This document shows positions 8,032 to 17,436 of a DNA stretch of 64,000 bases, in pieces. Positions within the stretch are counted from its first letter, which is position 1; the number at the start of each line of letters is the position of its first letter. A program made the translations under genes and the position numbers. The notes under the pieces were generated by a model. The model did no database searches and was not told the DNA's origin. It saw nothing but the letters and a program-made list of their open reading frames with translations. This stretch comes from Thermanaerosceptrum fracticalcis (lineage in GTDB: Bacteria > Bacillota > Peptococcia > DRI-13), in assembly GCF_000746025.2 (NCBI RefSeq), contig NZ_CP045798.1:2737001-2801000 (forward strand), in the 5' to 3' direction.

Positions 8032-9699
8032 ATGAAGTTCAATTATCAGGAAATTCTCTTTCTTTCTTTAGGTGGACTGGCCTTCTTCCTTTTCGGTATC
8101 AAATACATGTCCGACGGCTTACAGTCGGTAGCTGGGGACAAGATGCGCGCCTTTTTGGAAAAGGGGACAAAAACACCATTGCGGGGTGTACTTACCGGTA
8201 CGCTGGTAACGGCCCTTATCCAGAGCAGTTCGGGAACGACAGTGTTAACAGTGGGTCTTGTTAACGCGGGGCTTCTCTCTTTACGCCAGGCTATTGGTAT
8301 TATTATGGGGGCCAATATTGGGACAACTGTCACCGCTTATCTCATTGGTTTTAAATTAGGTGACTATGCTTTACCCATTGCGGTAGTGGGAACTATTCTC
8401 TTGTTTTTTTCCAAAAATAAAAGATTAAATACAATTGGACAAGTCTTATTCGGTTTTGCCCTCCTTTTTTATGGCATGGAAGTTATGGGTAAAGGTTTAA
8501 AGCCTCTAAAAAATATACCCTTTTTTATTAACGCCATGACGAATATTGAAAATATGCCTGTACTGGGTGTTTTGGTGGGTACCGTTTTTACGGGTATTGT
8601 GCAGAGCAGCAGCGCTACTATTGGTATACTTCAGGAGCTTGCCTATCAGGGAGCTGTTACTTACCACCAGGCTGTGCCAATACTTTTCGGGGATAATATA
8701 GGGACGACTATTACCGCCCTCCTTGCCTCCATTGGTACTTCCGTAACTGCCCGGCGTGCCGCTTTAACCCATTTTATGTTCAATCTTATTGGTACTATTA
8801 TCTTCCTGCCTCTCTTTTTAGTAGGAATTTTCCCGGAAATCGTACGTTTGTTTACAGACTATATTTATATCTTGATACCGGGCTTTGAGGGAACCTGGGA
8901 AACCTTAAACATTAAGATGCAGATTGCCCAAACCCATGGTGTCTTTAATGTAAGCAACACCATTATTCACTTGCCTTTCGTTTCCCTATTAGCGGCTTTT
9001 GTGACGAAGTTAATCCCGGGTGAAGATAAAACCCTGGAGTTCGGTCCCAAATATCTGGAACCACGTCTCCTGGGCAACCCTTCTGTTGCCCTTTCCCAGG
9101 CGGGGAGAGAGGTACTGCGCATGGGTATGCTCGCTAAGGAATCCTTTTCCCACGCTGTAGCTTATTTCTTCACAGGATTGGAAAATGAAGCCAAGCAGTC
9201 CCTGCAGCTGGAGGAGATTATTGACGACCTGGAGAATAAAATTACGGAATACATTGTGAAGATTTCTGAGAAAAAGATGTCAACGGAAGAGTCAAATCAG
9301 GCCTATATTTATATTCAAGCTGTTAATGATATTGAACGGGTGGGCGACCACACAGAAAACATCGTAGAGTTAACCAAGGCCGGCATTGACCATGGGATAA
9401 GGTTTTCTATCGAGGCGATTGCTGACATGCGGAAAATGATTGACAAAACCCAGGAGACCTACGTTTGGGCTTTGGAGAGCCTGGAGAAAAATGATTTCGA
9501 GCTGGCGAAAAAAGTAGTAAAAAATGATGATTATATTGACGAGATGGAAAAAGAGTTTCGCCGGGCCCATATTACCCGTTTAAATGAAGGCGTATGTAAC
9601 GGTAACGCCGGGGCTATCTATCTGGATATTCTTAGTAACTTAGAGCGGATCGGGGACCATTCCGTGAATATTGCCCAGTACGTTCTGGGGGAAAGATAG
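8032..9699 (+). CDS. Na+/phosphate symporter with PhoU-like C-terminal domain
   Basis: 555 residues. The membrane part (1-335) holds two inverted NptA/PNaS repeats, each with the QSSS signature ([10 protein letters not shown] near 62 and [10 protein letters not shown] near 190) and GANIGTT / GDNIGTT motifs. The C-terminal cytoplasmic part (about 345-550) is a PhoU-like helical domain with two DxERxGDH elements ([18 protein letters not shown]). Typical of the YjbB/NptA family that moves phosphate in or out. ATG follows GGGGGAG. The Pho-box-like array upstream fits the substrate. Confidence 0.93.
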   Translation: MKFNYQEILFLSLGGLAFFLFGIKYMSDGLQSVAGDKMRAFLEKGTKTPLRGVLTGTLVTALIQSSSGTTVLTVGLVNAGLLSLRQAIGIIMGANIGTTVTAYLIGFKLGDYALPIAVVGTILLFFSKNKRLNTIGQVLFGFALLFYGMEVMGKGLKPLKNIPFFINAMTNIENMPVLGVLVGTVFTGIVQSSSATIGILQELAYQGAVTYHQAVPILFGDNIGTTITALLASIGTSVTARRAALTHFMFNLIGTIIFLPLFLVGIFPEIVRLFTDYIYILIPGFEGTWETLNIKMQIAQTHGVFNVSNTIIHLPFVSLLAAFVTKLIPGEDKTLEFGPKYLEPRLLGNPSVALSQAGREVLRMGMLAKESFSHAVAYFFTGLENEAKQSLQLEEIIDDLENKITEYIVKISEKKMSTEESNQAYIYIQAVNDIERVGDHTENIVELTKAGIDHGIRFSIEAIADMRKMIDKTQETYVWALESLEKNDFELAKKVVKNDDYIDEMEKEFRRAHITRLNEGVCNGNAGAIYLDILSNLERIGDHSVNIAQYVLGER

Positions 9700-9746
9700 G
9701 GGATACGGGAAAGGTTAAGTTAAAGCAAGGAGGTAGTGAAAGAAAA

Positions 9747-10046
9747 ATGGCTGTGGCGGAAATTGTAGTGGTTCCTCTGGGTACGGGGAGCCCCAGCATC
9801 AGTGAATATGTGGCACAATGCCTGGAAATCCTGGCAAAAAACGAAAGGATCAAGTACCAGTTAACCCCTATGGGCACCATCGTAGAAGGAGAGGTTAGCG
9901 ACATCTTACGTCTTGTCCAGGAAATGCATGAGGTTCCCTTTAAAAATGGGGCTCTGCGGGTTTCCACTTCTCTGCGCCTGGATGAGAGAAGGGACAAGGA
10001 GCTTTCTATGGAAGGTAAGGTCAAAGCAGTTTTGGAGAAACTATAA
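9747..10046 (+). CDS. MTH1187/YkoF-type thiamine-binding protein
   Basis: 99 residues, ferredoxin-like fold family (UPF0045, MTH1187). Visible signature: [19 protein letters not shown] and [13 protein letters not shown], the latter around the ligand pocket. Members bind thiamine or its pyrimidine part; the cellular role is unclear. AAGGAGG precedes the ATG. It follows the symporter by 47 bases without a terminator between, so it may be co-transcribed. Confidence 0.85.
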   Translation: MAVAEIVVVPLGTGSPSISEYVAQCLEILAKNERIKYQLTPMGTIVEGEVSDILRLVQEMHEVPFKNGALRVSTSLRLDERRDKELSMEGKVKAVLEKL

Positions 10047-10048
10047 AA

Positions 10049-10078
10049 GGCTCCCCTCACTCGGGGAGCCCCTTTATT
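10049..10078. terminator. Terminator between convergent genes
   Basis: GGCTCCCC pairs with GGGGAGCC around TCACTC; T-rich on the plus strand (CCTTTATT). It separates the plus-strand thiamine-binding gene from the minus-strand permease. Confidence 0.8.
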
Positions 10079-10083
10079 CACCT

Positions 10084-11697
10084 TCACATCACAAAAGCCA
10101 TGAGATAAGTTAAAAGGGAGATGAGAAGCACCATTCCGATACTGTGTTTTAGCGTATAGCGGAAAATGTCGGCTTCTTTTCCGACGAGACCGGTGGAAGC
10201 GGCGGCGACAGCCAGGGATTGGGGAGAAATCATCTTGCCGGCCACACCACCTGTGGCATTGGCGGCCACTGTGAGAACGGGGTTTACGCCAATCTGGGTG
10301 GCCGAAATTTTTTGCAGGTTACCAAAGAGGGCACAGGAAGAAGTATCGCTCCCTGTCAAGAATACGCCCAGCCAGCCCAGAATGGGGGCAAAGAAGGGGA
10401 ATAGCTTGCCGGATTTGGCTGCGCCTAAGCCCAGTGTGGCACTCATGCCGGAGTAATTGGCGATATAGGCAAAGCCCAATACACAGGCGATGGTGATCAG
10501 GGGGAATTTCAATTCTTTGAGATTTTCGATATAGGTGGCAATCCAGGTTTTGAAACTCATGCCCACCAGGAACATGGTAACGAGAGCAGCCAGAAGAATA
10601 CCGCTGCCTGCTGCGGCCAGCCAGTCAAAGGTATATACAGCTCCGTAGGGGCTGGGCTTGGTAACGATGGGAGCAGCCTTCAGGACCAGATTGTGCAAAC
10701 CGGGCCACTCGAAGGCGATATTAGTAGTTTTTAAGATTGCTTTGAATGAAGGAATACCCCACAGGGTAATGAAACCAGTGAGGACGATGAAAGGAGACCA
10801 GGCTTTGATGATCTGGCCGCTGGTATATCTGGGAGAGGTACCTGCGCTGGTGGCGGCCGCTTCATCGGCAAAACGGAAAGTATGGGAGGGGTGCCATACT
10901 TTGAGGAAGAGGGCCAGAGCCAAGAGGGAGACCAGGGAAGCGGCAATGGCGGGCAGTTCGGGGCCGATAAAGCTTGCTGTAGCCCACATGGTGAGGCCAA
11001 AGGATCCTCCGGAAACTAAAATGGCGGGAAGGGTTTCTTTTACACCTTTCAGGCCTGACATGGCCAGAACAACCCAGAAGGGTACGATTAAAGCCAGAAG
11101 TCCTAATTGGAATCCCGCTGCCTGGCTGATGGCTAACGGCTATAAACCCGCAGTCTTGGCTGCAGTAATGACGGGAATACCGATAGCGCCAAAAGCAACA
11201 GGGGCTGTATTGGCAATCATACACAGACCTGCGGCATAGAGGGGGTTAAAGCCCAGGCCTACCAGCAGGGCGGCAGAAATGGCCACCGGGGTGCCAAAAC
11301 CCGCTGCGCCTTCAATAAATCCGCTAAAAGAAAAACCGATCAAGAGTGCCTGTAAGCGGCGGTCATCAGTTAAGGAGGTGATGGACTGGCTGATTATTGC
11401 AAATTGGCCAGTTTTTACCGTGAGTTTGTATAAAAAAACGGCATTGATGACAATCCAGCCGATGGGCCAGAGCCCGACCAGGGCGCCGTAAATGGTGGAA
11501 TTTACAGCCATGGTGGCGGGCATTCCATAGGCGAAAATGGAGATCAGTACTGCCATAACCACTGTTGTCAAACCGGCGATATAACCCTTCATTTTCTTTA
11601 CAGCTAGGGCCCAAAAGAAATAAATAATGGGAAGAAGAGCTACCAGAGTGGAAAGAAAAATATTATTGAGAGGGTCATAAACTTGAGTCCAGTTCAT
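10084..11697 (-). pseudogene. lctP: L-lactate permease interrupted by a single in-frame TAG
   Basis: Reading through one amber codon (minus strand, 11142-11140) restores a full-length LldP/LctP permease of about 537 residues. The first part (185 aa) has [30 protein letters not shown] and ends [19 protein letters not shown]; the second continues in the same frame PLAISQAAGFQ...LALIVPFWVV and on to the C-terminus (325 aa from the next ATG). There is no frameshift and no other damage, so this is a recent nonsense mutation, a sequencing error or, less likely, recoding. The family imports lactate with protons. ATG follows AAAGGTGG. The divergent GntR-type gene is probably its regulator. Confidence 0.85.
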
Positions 11698-11793
11698 TTG
11701 GCGGCCACCTTTCTTTTATTTAGTTTATGGAGGAAGCAAAAGTGGTAAGAAACTAATTGACGCAGACACCCCCTTTCCCGTAATATTTTATAT

Positions 11794-11805
11794 ATAATCG
11801 ATTAT
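11794..11805. promoter_or_regulatory. Palindrome in the lctP-gntR divergent region
   Basis: ATAATCGATTAT is a perfect 12-base palindrome inside an AT-rich stretch, about 90 bases upstream of lctP. It may be an operator or part of the lctP promoter. No stronger evidence. Confidence 0.3.
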
Positions 11806-11881
11806 CTATATTATAGACATTTCCTTAAATTCCTGCAATTTGGAAAAGGGATATGTACATTTTCGCATAAATAACCTGTTT

Positions 11882-11908
11882 CTTAACTTCCTTGTTAAGA
11901 GGTATAAT
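11882..11908 (+). promoter_or_regulatory. Promoter and candidate operator of the GntR-type gene
   Basis: Inverted repeat CTTAAC-TTCCTT-GTTAAG (11882-11899) lies just upstream of a perfect TATAAT at 11903. The repeat covers the -35 region, a position suited to autoregulation by the adjacent GntR-type protein. Confidence 0.5.
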
Positions 11909-11945
11909 TTTTATATTACTATATTGATTTATTTGAGGTGTAGTT

Positions 11946-12617
11946 ATGCAGATATTCTCAAAGGGCAATATAAATCCTATTGAACGAAAGGTTCTGCGTC
12001 AGGATATTAAAAGGTTTTTATTGGACGCTATTGTCACTGGCCAGTTGAAACCTGGCGAGAGAATCGTGGAAACCAGAGTGGCTAAAGAATTGCAGGTGAG
12101 CCAGGCCCCCGTGCGGGAAGCCATCAGAGAATTGGAACAAATAGGTTTAATAGAGACCAAGCCCTTCCAGGGAGCTTTTGTTAAGGCTACATCGGTGAAA
12201 GAGCTTAGAGATGCTTATGCCTGCCGTGAGTTATTAGAAAGCTATGCAGCAAAGGAAGCTGCGCGGCTCATGACTGAAGAACAAATCAGGGAACTCCGGG
12301 AACTGGTGGAAAAAATGGTTGTCCTGGCCCAGGAAGGGGAACATGCGGCCTATGTAGAGCACGATACCGCTTTTCACCTGGCCCTGGTAAAGGCGGCAGA
12401 TAATTCTATGCTGGAAAAACTTTGGTCCATCGTCAGGATGGGTAATCTTGTTTTTGTTTCTACCCGCTTTTCCCGAAAAAGTTTGCCTGAGATGGCGGCG
12501 CAGCACCAGGGCATCTTAGAGGCTTTGGAAGAGAGGAACCCTGAGAAGGCTGCCGTCCTGGTGAAATCCCATATTGAGGGGTTAGCTGCAGAGATATTAA
12601 AAAGTTTAGAGAGATAA
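11946..12617 (+). CDS. GntR-family transcriptional regulator, FadR/FCD type
   Basis: 223 residues. An N-terminal winged helix (about 15-80) includes LKPGERIVETRVAKELQVSQAPVREAIRELEQIGLIE; a C-terminal FCD domain (about 90-215) includes the metal-ligand pattern EHDTAFHLAL and HQGILEALEERNPEKAAVLVKSHIEG. FCD regulators of the LldR type sense lactate or related carboxylates, and this gene is divergent from the lactate permease, so lactate-responsive repression is a reasonable inference. A terminator follows directly. Confidence 0.88.
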   Translation: MQIFSKGNINPIERKVLRQDIKRFLLDAIVTGQLKPGERIVETRVAKELQVSQAPVREAIRELEQIGLIETKPFQGAFVKATSVKELRDAYACRELLESYAAKEAARLMTEEQIRELRELVEKMVVLAQEGEHAAYVEHDTAFHLALVKAADNSMLEKLWSIVRMGNLVFVSTRFSRKSLPEMAAQHQGILEALEERNPEKAAVLVKSHIEGLAAEILKSLER

Positions 12618-12639
12618 AAACATTTAGAACCTTCCCATG

Positions 12640-12667
12640 AACCTACCAGACCGGTAGGTTATTTTTT
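12640..12667 (+). terminator. Terminator of the GntR-type gene
   Basis: AACCTACC pairs with GGTAGGTT around AGACC, followed by ATTTTTT. Confidence 0.85.
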
Positions 12668-12736
12668 GCTGTAAAGAATTAGTGGCATAAATAACCTTCT
12701 GCCATAGTATGTATAGTGGTGTCTTTGCTATATGAC

Positions 12737-13957
12737 ATGCGCGAAAGGTTGTTGATTCCTTTGAAAAAGTTGCTGAGCTTGCCCAAAAACAATATCGTGG
12801 CTGTCATTTTAGTGATGCTTTATGTGTTGGCAATCCTAAAAAATATTGGGGCAGGGGGGAGTATTGCCCTGGCCACCGAAAGGGAAGGAAGTAATTTTGC
12901 CAAAAAGATTGTATTCAGTGATGGGCTTACTAAATATCACTACACCTTGGCCGAATTAGCCCTCATGAGGGATAGGGAAGTTGAGGAAACAGCCCCTGAG
13001 GATACTGTACGCTGTATGGACCCGGCTTATCTAAGCTACCAGCTTCACAAACTGGCGGAGAAAGTGAATATCCCGACCCAGGATGCTAAACTTTACTTGG
13101 ATGAGCAAGGTTGGTTTCAGGTAAAGCCTGAACAGGAAGGCAGGGAACTTGATTTATCCTTGCTGATTACAAAATTGGCCAATCCCGGACTTTATCAGGA
13201 GGTGTATGAGTTACCCTTTAAAAAAATCGTGCCCAAGGTGACGTCCCAATATATTGAGGAAAGACTGCCTGTAAACCTCTGGTCCCAGTTTACCACTACC
13301 CTGGTGAATAACCCCGACCGCACCGAAAATGTAAGAGTGGCTAGCAAACAGCTGGACGCACTGGTAATTCCTCCGGGGCAGGAAGTTTCTTTTAACAAAG
13401 TCGTAGGGCCCCGCATTAAAGAAAGGGGTTACCGCGAGGCCAAAGTTATTGTGGGTGGCAGGTTTGAACCCGGCCTCGGCGGGGGTGTATGCCAGGTTTC
13501 CAGCACCCTCTATAACACCCTTCTTTTAGCCGGTTTAGAGATTAAAGAGCGGCATAACCACTCTGTGAGGATAGCCTACGTTCCCCTGGGACGTGATGCT
13601 ACCGTGGTGTATGGTTTAAAAGACTTAAAATTTATTAACAATACCGAAAGTTTCTTGCTGATCCGTACCCGCCTGGTGGGCCTGGAGTTGACCATCAGTC
13701 TTTATGGTGCAAAGAAGCCTTTCACCAGTGTAGAGATGGAAACAAAAGTAATCAAAACCCTTCCTTTTAAGGAAGTTCTCGTGGATGGAGATCTACAACA
13801 GGGGCAACAGCGCAAAGTCATTGAGAAGGGACAGCACGGTTACCTGGTAGAGACGTACCGCCTTTTGACTTTTAACCAGGAGAAGAAGAGAGAATTAGTC
13901 TCAAAAGATTACTACGCCCCTATGCATATGCTGGTAGCAGTTAGAAATACCCCTTAA
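12737..13957 (+). CDS. VanW family protein
   Basis: About 406 residues. One N-terminal transmembrane segment (NIVAVILVMLYVLAIL) anchors an extracytoplasmic part. The VanW domain is clear near 215-300: IPPGQEVSFNKVVGPR, GGGVCQVSSTLYNTLLLAGL, ERHNHS and YVPLGRDATV. The family is widespread in Gram-positive envelopes, is found in some vancomycin-resistance clusters, and lacks a proven biochemical role. The start is uncertain: the frame opens with GTG at 12716, and no candidate has a strong ribosome site. ATG 12737 is chosen. Confidence 0.85.
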   Translation: MRERLLIPLKKLLSLPKNNIVAVILVMLYVLAILKNIGAGGSIALATEREGSNFAKKIVFSDGLTKYHYTLAELALMRDREVEETAPEDTVRCMDPAYLSYQLHKLAEKVNIPTQDAKLYLDEQGWFQVKPEQEGRELDLSLLITKLANPGLYQEVYELPFKKIVPKVTSQYIEERLPVNLWSQFTTTLVNNPDRTENVRVASKQLDALVIPPGQEVSFNKVVGPRIKERGYREAKVIVGGRFEPGLGGGVCQVSSTLYNTLLLAGLEIKERHNHSVRIAYVPLGRDATVVYGLKDLKFINNTESFLLIRTRLVGLELTISLYGAKKPFTSVEMETKVIKTLPFKEVLVDGDLQQGQQRKVIEKGQHGYLVETYRLLTFNQEKKRELVSKDYYAPMHMLVAVRNTP

Positions 13958-14040
13958 TTTAAAGGTTTGCGGAGAAAGTATAAAAATTTAAATAAAAATT
14001 CAGGACTAACCCCCAGAAAGAGACACTGCCTGGCGAAATA

Positions 14041-14054
14041 TTCTTACGTAAGAA
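14041..14054. promoter_or_regulatory. Perfect 14-base palindrome upstream of the CuAO-like gene
   Basis: TTCTTACGTAAGAA lies 40 bases before the start codon of the next gene, within the likely 5' region. Its position suggests an operator, but no cognate regulator is identified. Confidence 0.35.
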
Positions 14055-14093
14055 AAAATAGTCAAGGAGGTGTCTCCCTTTCGAGGGGAAAAG

Positions 14094-14912
14094 ATGAAAA
14101 AATTGTCAACAAGTCTAATGATTGCTGTATTGTCTTTAGGGCTCATGACCACCAGCGCCCTGGCTAAAGGTAAGCCGGAATGGGCGGGACCGAAGGAAAA
14201 GAGCAAGGCTGCTGTCACTACAACTACTACTGCAACCACTACTATGACTACATCATCTAGTGAGGAGGATAGCACCGGCACTCCTGCCGTTCCTACCGAA
14301 CCTACAAGGAATGAGACCAAAAACAAAGGAAAGGCTAAGAAATTGGAAGAGCGCATTAAAGTGAGAGGCATGAACCTGAAGTTTGATGTTCCTCCGGTCA
14401 TTAAGGAAGGGCGTACCCTTATCCCTGTGAGAGCTATTATGAACGGGCTGGGCGCCAAAGTCGAATGGAACGGGGAAGCCAAAACAGTTATCATCATCCG
14501 TGGCGACAAGGTTATCGTCTTGAATCTGGGTACCGGTGAAACAACGGTTAACGGTCAGATTATCAGCCTTGATGTCCCCGCCCAGACCCTGAACAACAGG
14601 ACCTTTGTTCCCCTTAGATTCATTGCCCAGACCTTAGGTGAACCAGTAAACTATGACGAGAATACAGGTGATATCAGTATCGGTGACGGAACAACCACTC
14701 CTGCTGAGGGGACAAACACAGAAACAGAGGAGACAACCCCAACCGGTATGAACAACCAAACTGATAACGGCACTCCAGCGGAAGGTACTACCACACCTAC
14801 TGACAGCACAAACACTACCGGCGACGGGAACAACACTACTACAACCGGTGAAGCAGGAACGACAACGGACAATACTTCTACCGGGCAAACTGAAGAAGGG
14901 ACAGCCCCGTAG
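14094..14912 (+). CDS. Secreted protein with copper-amine-oxidase-like N-terminal domain
   Basis: 272 residues. Signal peptide 1-23 (ends near SALA), a Thr-rich spacer, then the domain of Pfam CuAO_N1 type at about 85-195: FDVPPVIKEGRTLIPVRAI, GAKVEWNGEAKTVII, NNRTFVPLRFIAQTLGEPV. The tail (about 200-272) is a Thr/Asn/Gly/Glu low-complexity stretch without recognised anchoring motif. This domain is very common in clostridial envelope proteins and does not imply amine oxidase activity. AGGGG lies before the ATG. A separate GTG at 14070 could extend it but would spoil the signal peptide. Confidence 0.82.
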   Translation: MKKLSTSLMIAVLSLGLMTTSALAKGKPEWAGPKEKSKAAVTTTTTATTTMTTSSSEEDSTGTPAVPTEPTRNETKNKGKAKKLEERIKVRGMNLKFDVPPVIKEGRTLIPVRAIMNGLGAKVEWNGEAKTVIIIRGDKVIVLNLGTGETTVNGQIISLDVPAQTLNNRTFVPLRFIAQTLGEPVNYDENTGDISIGDGTTTPAEGTNTETEETTPTGMNNQTDNGTPAEGTTTPTDSTNTTGDGNNTTTTGEAGTTTDNTSTGQTEEGTAP

Positions 14913-14950
14913 AAAACCAAACGAATAGCTGAGCTTAGTTTAAGCATAAA

Positions 14951-14976
14951 AAAACGCAGCGCAAGCTGCGTTTTTC
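14951..14976. terminator. Bidirectional terminator
   Basis: AAAACGCAGC pairs with GCTGCGTTTT around GCAA, with A and T runs on either side, between convergent genes. Confidence 0.88.
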
Positions 14977-14988
14977 TCTTCCCATTAT

Positions 14989-16323
14989 TTAGCTCGTCAG
15001 ATCCTTTGTGACAGATTCCGGTTCCAGGGCTTTAACGGCATTGACTAATCCCTCGCCCTGGGTGTTGGCATCAACCGAAGTGACTCTAGAACAGCTGCTT
15101 TTCAATCTTAGTTTTACCTCTTCTGGTGTTAAGTAAGGCTGGGCTTCTAAAAGCTGGGCGATGATGCCGGCACAAACCGGTGTAGCCATAGAGGTGCCTG
15201 AAAGGCTAATATACCAGTCATCTATTACATTTTTATCTTTATTTGTCTTATCCAGGAAGGATCCTTTGGCCTTTGCGGAGATAATGTTTGTTCCGGGAGC
15301 CAGTACATCCGGTTTGGTTAGCCCGTCGATGGTGGGACCCCTGCTGGAGAAATCGGCTACCTTATCATCAAATAATTGAGGAGTATTGAGGTCGTCACTG
15401 GCCCCTACCGTGATGATGTCCTGGTGGATTCCCGGGGAATTGATGGTTTTTGTTTCCGGGCCGTCATTTCCGGCGGCGGCACAAACGACGATACCGCTCT
15501 GCCACAGTTTACCCACAGCCTGGCACACAGGGTCTTCCCGGTACGATTCTGTGGCTTTGTAGCCCAGGGAGAGGGAAACGATTTTAATATTATATTTTTC
15601 TTTGTTGTTAAGGCACCATTCTAAGCCTTTAATCACCTGGGAAGCCTTTCCCGAACCTATCTTGTTGAGAATTTTAATTCCGATAAGGTTAGCCTGGAAG
15701 GCCGGGCCCCGGTACTTCCCCGAGGAGGCATATCCATTACCGGCGGCGGCCCCTGCGCAGTGGGTACCGTGGCCATTATCGTCATAAGGTTTGGTATTTT
15801 TATTATTTATCAGGTCTACAAAGTCGATAATCCGGTTTACCGGTTCGAGAAAATCAGGATGTGGATATATTCCGGTATCCAGTACGGCGATGGTTACCCC
15901 TTTTCCCGTGTACCCTTGATTCCACAGTTGATTAGATTTTACTGTGGGGACAGCCACATCTAAGAGGGCCCGCACTTCCCGGTCCAGGTAAATCTTAGAC
16001 ACCAGGGAACTACCGGCCAGTTCTTTAATCGCTTTTACAGAGAGTCTGGCGGAATAGCCGTCAATCAGTTCCAGTGTCTCTATTCGTTTACTGTGTCTGG
16101 CAAGAAGGGATTCCAGCTGTGTTCGGGATTCTTCCCCGCGCAGGGGGGCCGATTTCACGATAACGTGAACTTTACGGAATTTGTTCTGATACCACTGGTA
16201 AATTTTTTGCAAGAAACAGGGTATTTTAGATACTGAGCGATAGAGATTCACTACTTCCCCGCGTAATTCCTTGTCTAATTTGTGGGAGTTTGACCTCAGC
16301 CAGTTTAATTCTTGGATGTCCAT
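14989..16323 (-). CDS. S8 subtilisin-like serine protease, AprX type
   Basis: 444 residues, close to the length of B. subtilis AprX (about 442). Catalytic triad motifs are all present: VTIAVLDTGIYPHPDF (Asp), NGHGTHCAGAAAG (His), SLSGTSMATPVCAG (Ser), with the oxyanion Asn in AAAGNDGPE. An N-terminal propeptide-like region (about 1-115) precedes the catalytic domain. No signal peptide is visible, which agrees with an intracellular protease. AAGGAGG sits six bases before the ATG at 16323; the upstream in-frame ATG at 16341 contains that ribosome site inside its first codons, so it is not used. Confidence 0.9.
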   Translation of the reverse strand: MDIQELNWLRSNSHKLDKELRGEVVNLYRSVSKIPCFLQKIYQWYQNKFRKVHVIVKSAPLRGEESRTQLESLLARHSKRIETLELIDGYSARLSVKAIKELAGSSLVSKIYLDREVRALLDVAVPTVKSNQLWNQGYTGKGVTIAVLDTGIYPHPDFLEPVNRIIDFVDLINNKNTKPYDDNGHGTHCAGAAAGNGYASSGKYRGPAFQANLIGIKILNKIGSGKASQVIKGLEWCLNNKEKYNIKIVSLSLGYKATESYREDPVCQAVGKLWQSGIVVCAAAGNDGPETKTINSPGIHQDIITVGASDDLNTPQLFDDKVADFSSRGPTIDGLTKPDVLAPGTNIISAKAKGSFLDKTNKDKNVIDDWYISLSGTSMATPVCAGIIAQLLEAQPYLTPEEVKLRLKSSCSRVTSVDANTQGEGLVNAVKALEPESVTKDLTS

Positions 16324-16448
16324 AGAGCGCCTCCTTTTCATGTCTTTGTTTCATACTACGAAAAAGACAGAAAAAGGGTGCACTGGAGGAGGATAAAAAG
16401 GTTATCACGGCTAATATAGAAAGGTAAATTGTTTTAGGGGGTAACCGG

Positions 16449-17432
16449 ATGAAAAAGTTGATGGCCACCTTATTGATCGCCACAGCCGTACTAACCAGCT
16501 GCAGTAAAACGAATGAAGCGCCACCACTGCCTCAATCCCCACCACCTACCGTGGGAGTGAAGGAACCCCAGCCACTGCCCCAGGCACAACAAAAGCCCCG
16601 GCTACCCGGAACTTTGTGTGTCATGGTGGATAATTATTATAAAGCCCGTCCCCAGAGTGGATTGGACAAGGCCGAGCTTGTCTATGAGATTTTGGCGGAA
16701 GGCGGCATCACCAGGTATCTGGCTCTCTTCTATCAGGAACCTGCCGAGAAGATCGGGCCAATTCGCAGTGCCCGTTACTACTTTGTCCAGCTGGCCCGGG
16801 GCTACGACGCCCCCTTTGCCCACGCCGGGGGCAATGCTGATGCCTTGGCGCTCATTCCCAAGATTGGGGTCAAAGATTTGGATGAAATATATAATGCCGG
16901 GGGATACTTCTGGCGTGATAACAATCGGCAGATGCCCCATAACCTGTATTCCAGTACTGAAAAACTGCTGGCCGGGGCCCAGGCCAAAGGCTATAAGCTC
17001 ATTCCTCCTTCCCTGCCGGTGGGCAGTACCTGGGAGGGCATTGCCCATAAACCGGAAATTACCTTCGATTATTCTTCGGGAAAATATACCTACCAGGCGT
17101 CCTGGGTCTATGAGAACCAGCGTTATACGAGGAAAATAAACGGCAAACCCCACCTGATGGAGGATGGGGCTACCATTGTTGCCGATAACCTTATCGCCAT
17201 GGTGGCTCCAACCAGGGAAGTAGTCAAAGAAGAGTTAGAATCGGAAATAAAATTGATTGGCAAAGGAGAAGCCCGTTATTTTATCGACGGAAAAATGATG
17301 AAGGGGTCTTGGGAGAAGCCTTCTCCGGAAAGAAACATTCGCTTCTTAGACGAGAAAGGGCAGCCCGTAAAATTCAAACCCGGTAAAACCTGGGTACAGG
17401 TTCTACCGGGTTGGGGGAAGCTTACCTCGTAG
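16449..17432 (+). CDS. DUF3048 (YerB-like) lipoprotein
   Basis: 327 residues. Lipoprotein signal with lipobox LTSC (Cys18), Pro-rich linker to about 55, then DUF3048 with CVMVDNYYKARPQSGLDKAELVYE, EGGITRYLALF and GPIRSARYYFVQLA, followed by the C-terminal half DUF3048_C. YerB in Bacillus has no firmly established role. It is convergent with the deacetylase, only four bases between stop codons, with no obvious terminator between. Confidence 0.88.
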   Translation: MKKLMATLLIATAVLTSCSKTNEAPPLPQSPPPTVGVKEPQPLPQAQQKPRLPGTLCVMVDNYYKARPQSGLDKAELVYEILAEGGITRYLALFYQEPAEKIGPIRSARYYFVQLARGYDAPFAHAGGNADALALIPKIGVKDLDEIYNAGGYFWRDNNRQMPHNLYSSTEKLLAGAQAKGYKLIPPSLPVGSTWEGIAHKPEITFDYSSGKYTYQASWVYENQRYTRKINGKPHLMEDGATIVADNLIAMVAPTREVVKEELESEIKLIGKGEARYFIDGKMMKGSWEKPSPERNIRFLDEKGQPVKFKPGKTWVQVLPGWGKLTS

Positions 17433-17436
17433 ATTG

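Noticed and set aside
11140-11142. Pyrrolysine insertion at the permease TAG
   Set aside because: Pyrrolysine is known mainly in methylamine methyltransferases; nothing here supports it, and a simple nonsense mutation or error is more economical.
10166-11491. Several plus-strand open frames opposite the lactate permease
   Set aside because: They are antisense shadows: the minus frame encodes a clear LctP, and the plus frames have no recognisable domains.
14006-14509. 167-codon minus-strand frame opposite the CuAO-like gene
   Set aside because: Low-complexity product created by the Thr-rich plus-strand coding sequence; no ribosome site.
16618-17139. 173-codon alternative frame inside the DUF3048 gene
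   Set aside because: Shadow frame; the true frame has the lipobox and DUF3048 motifs.
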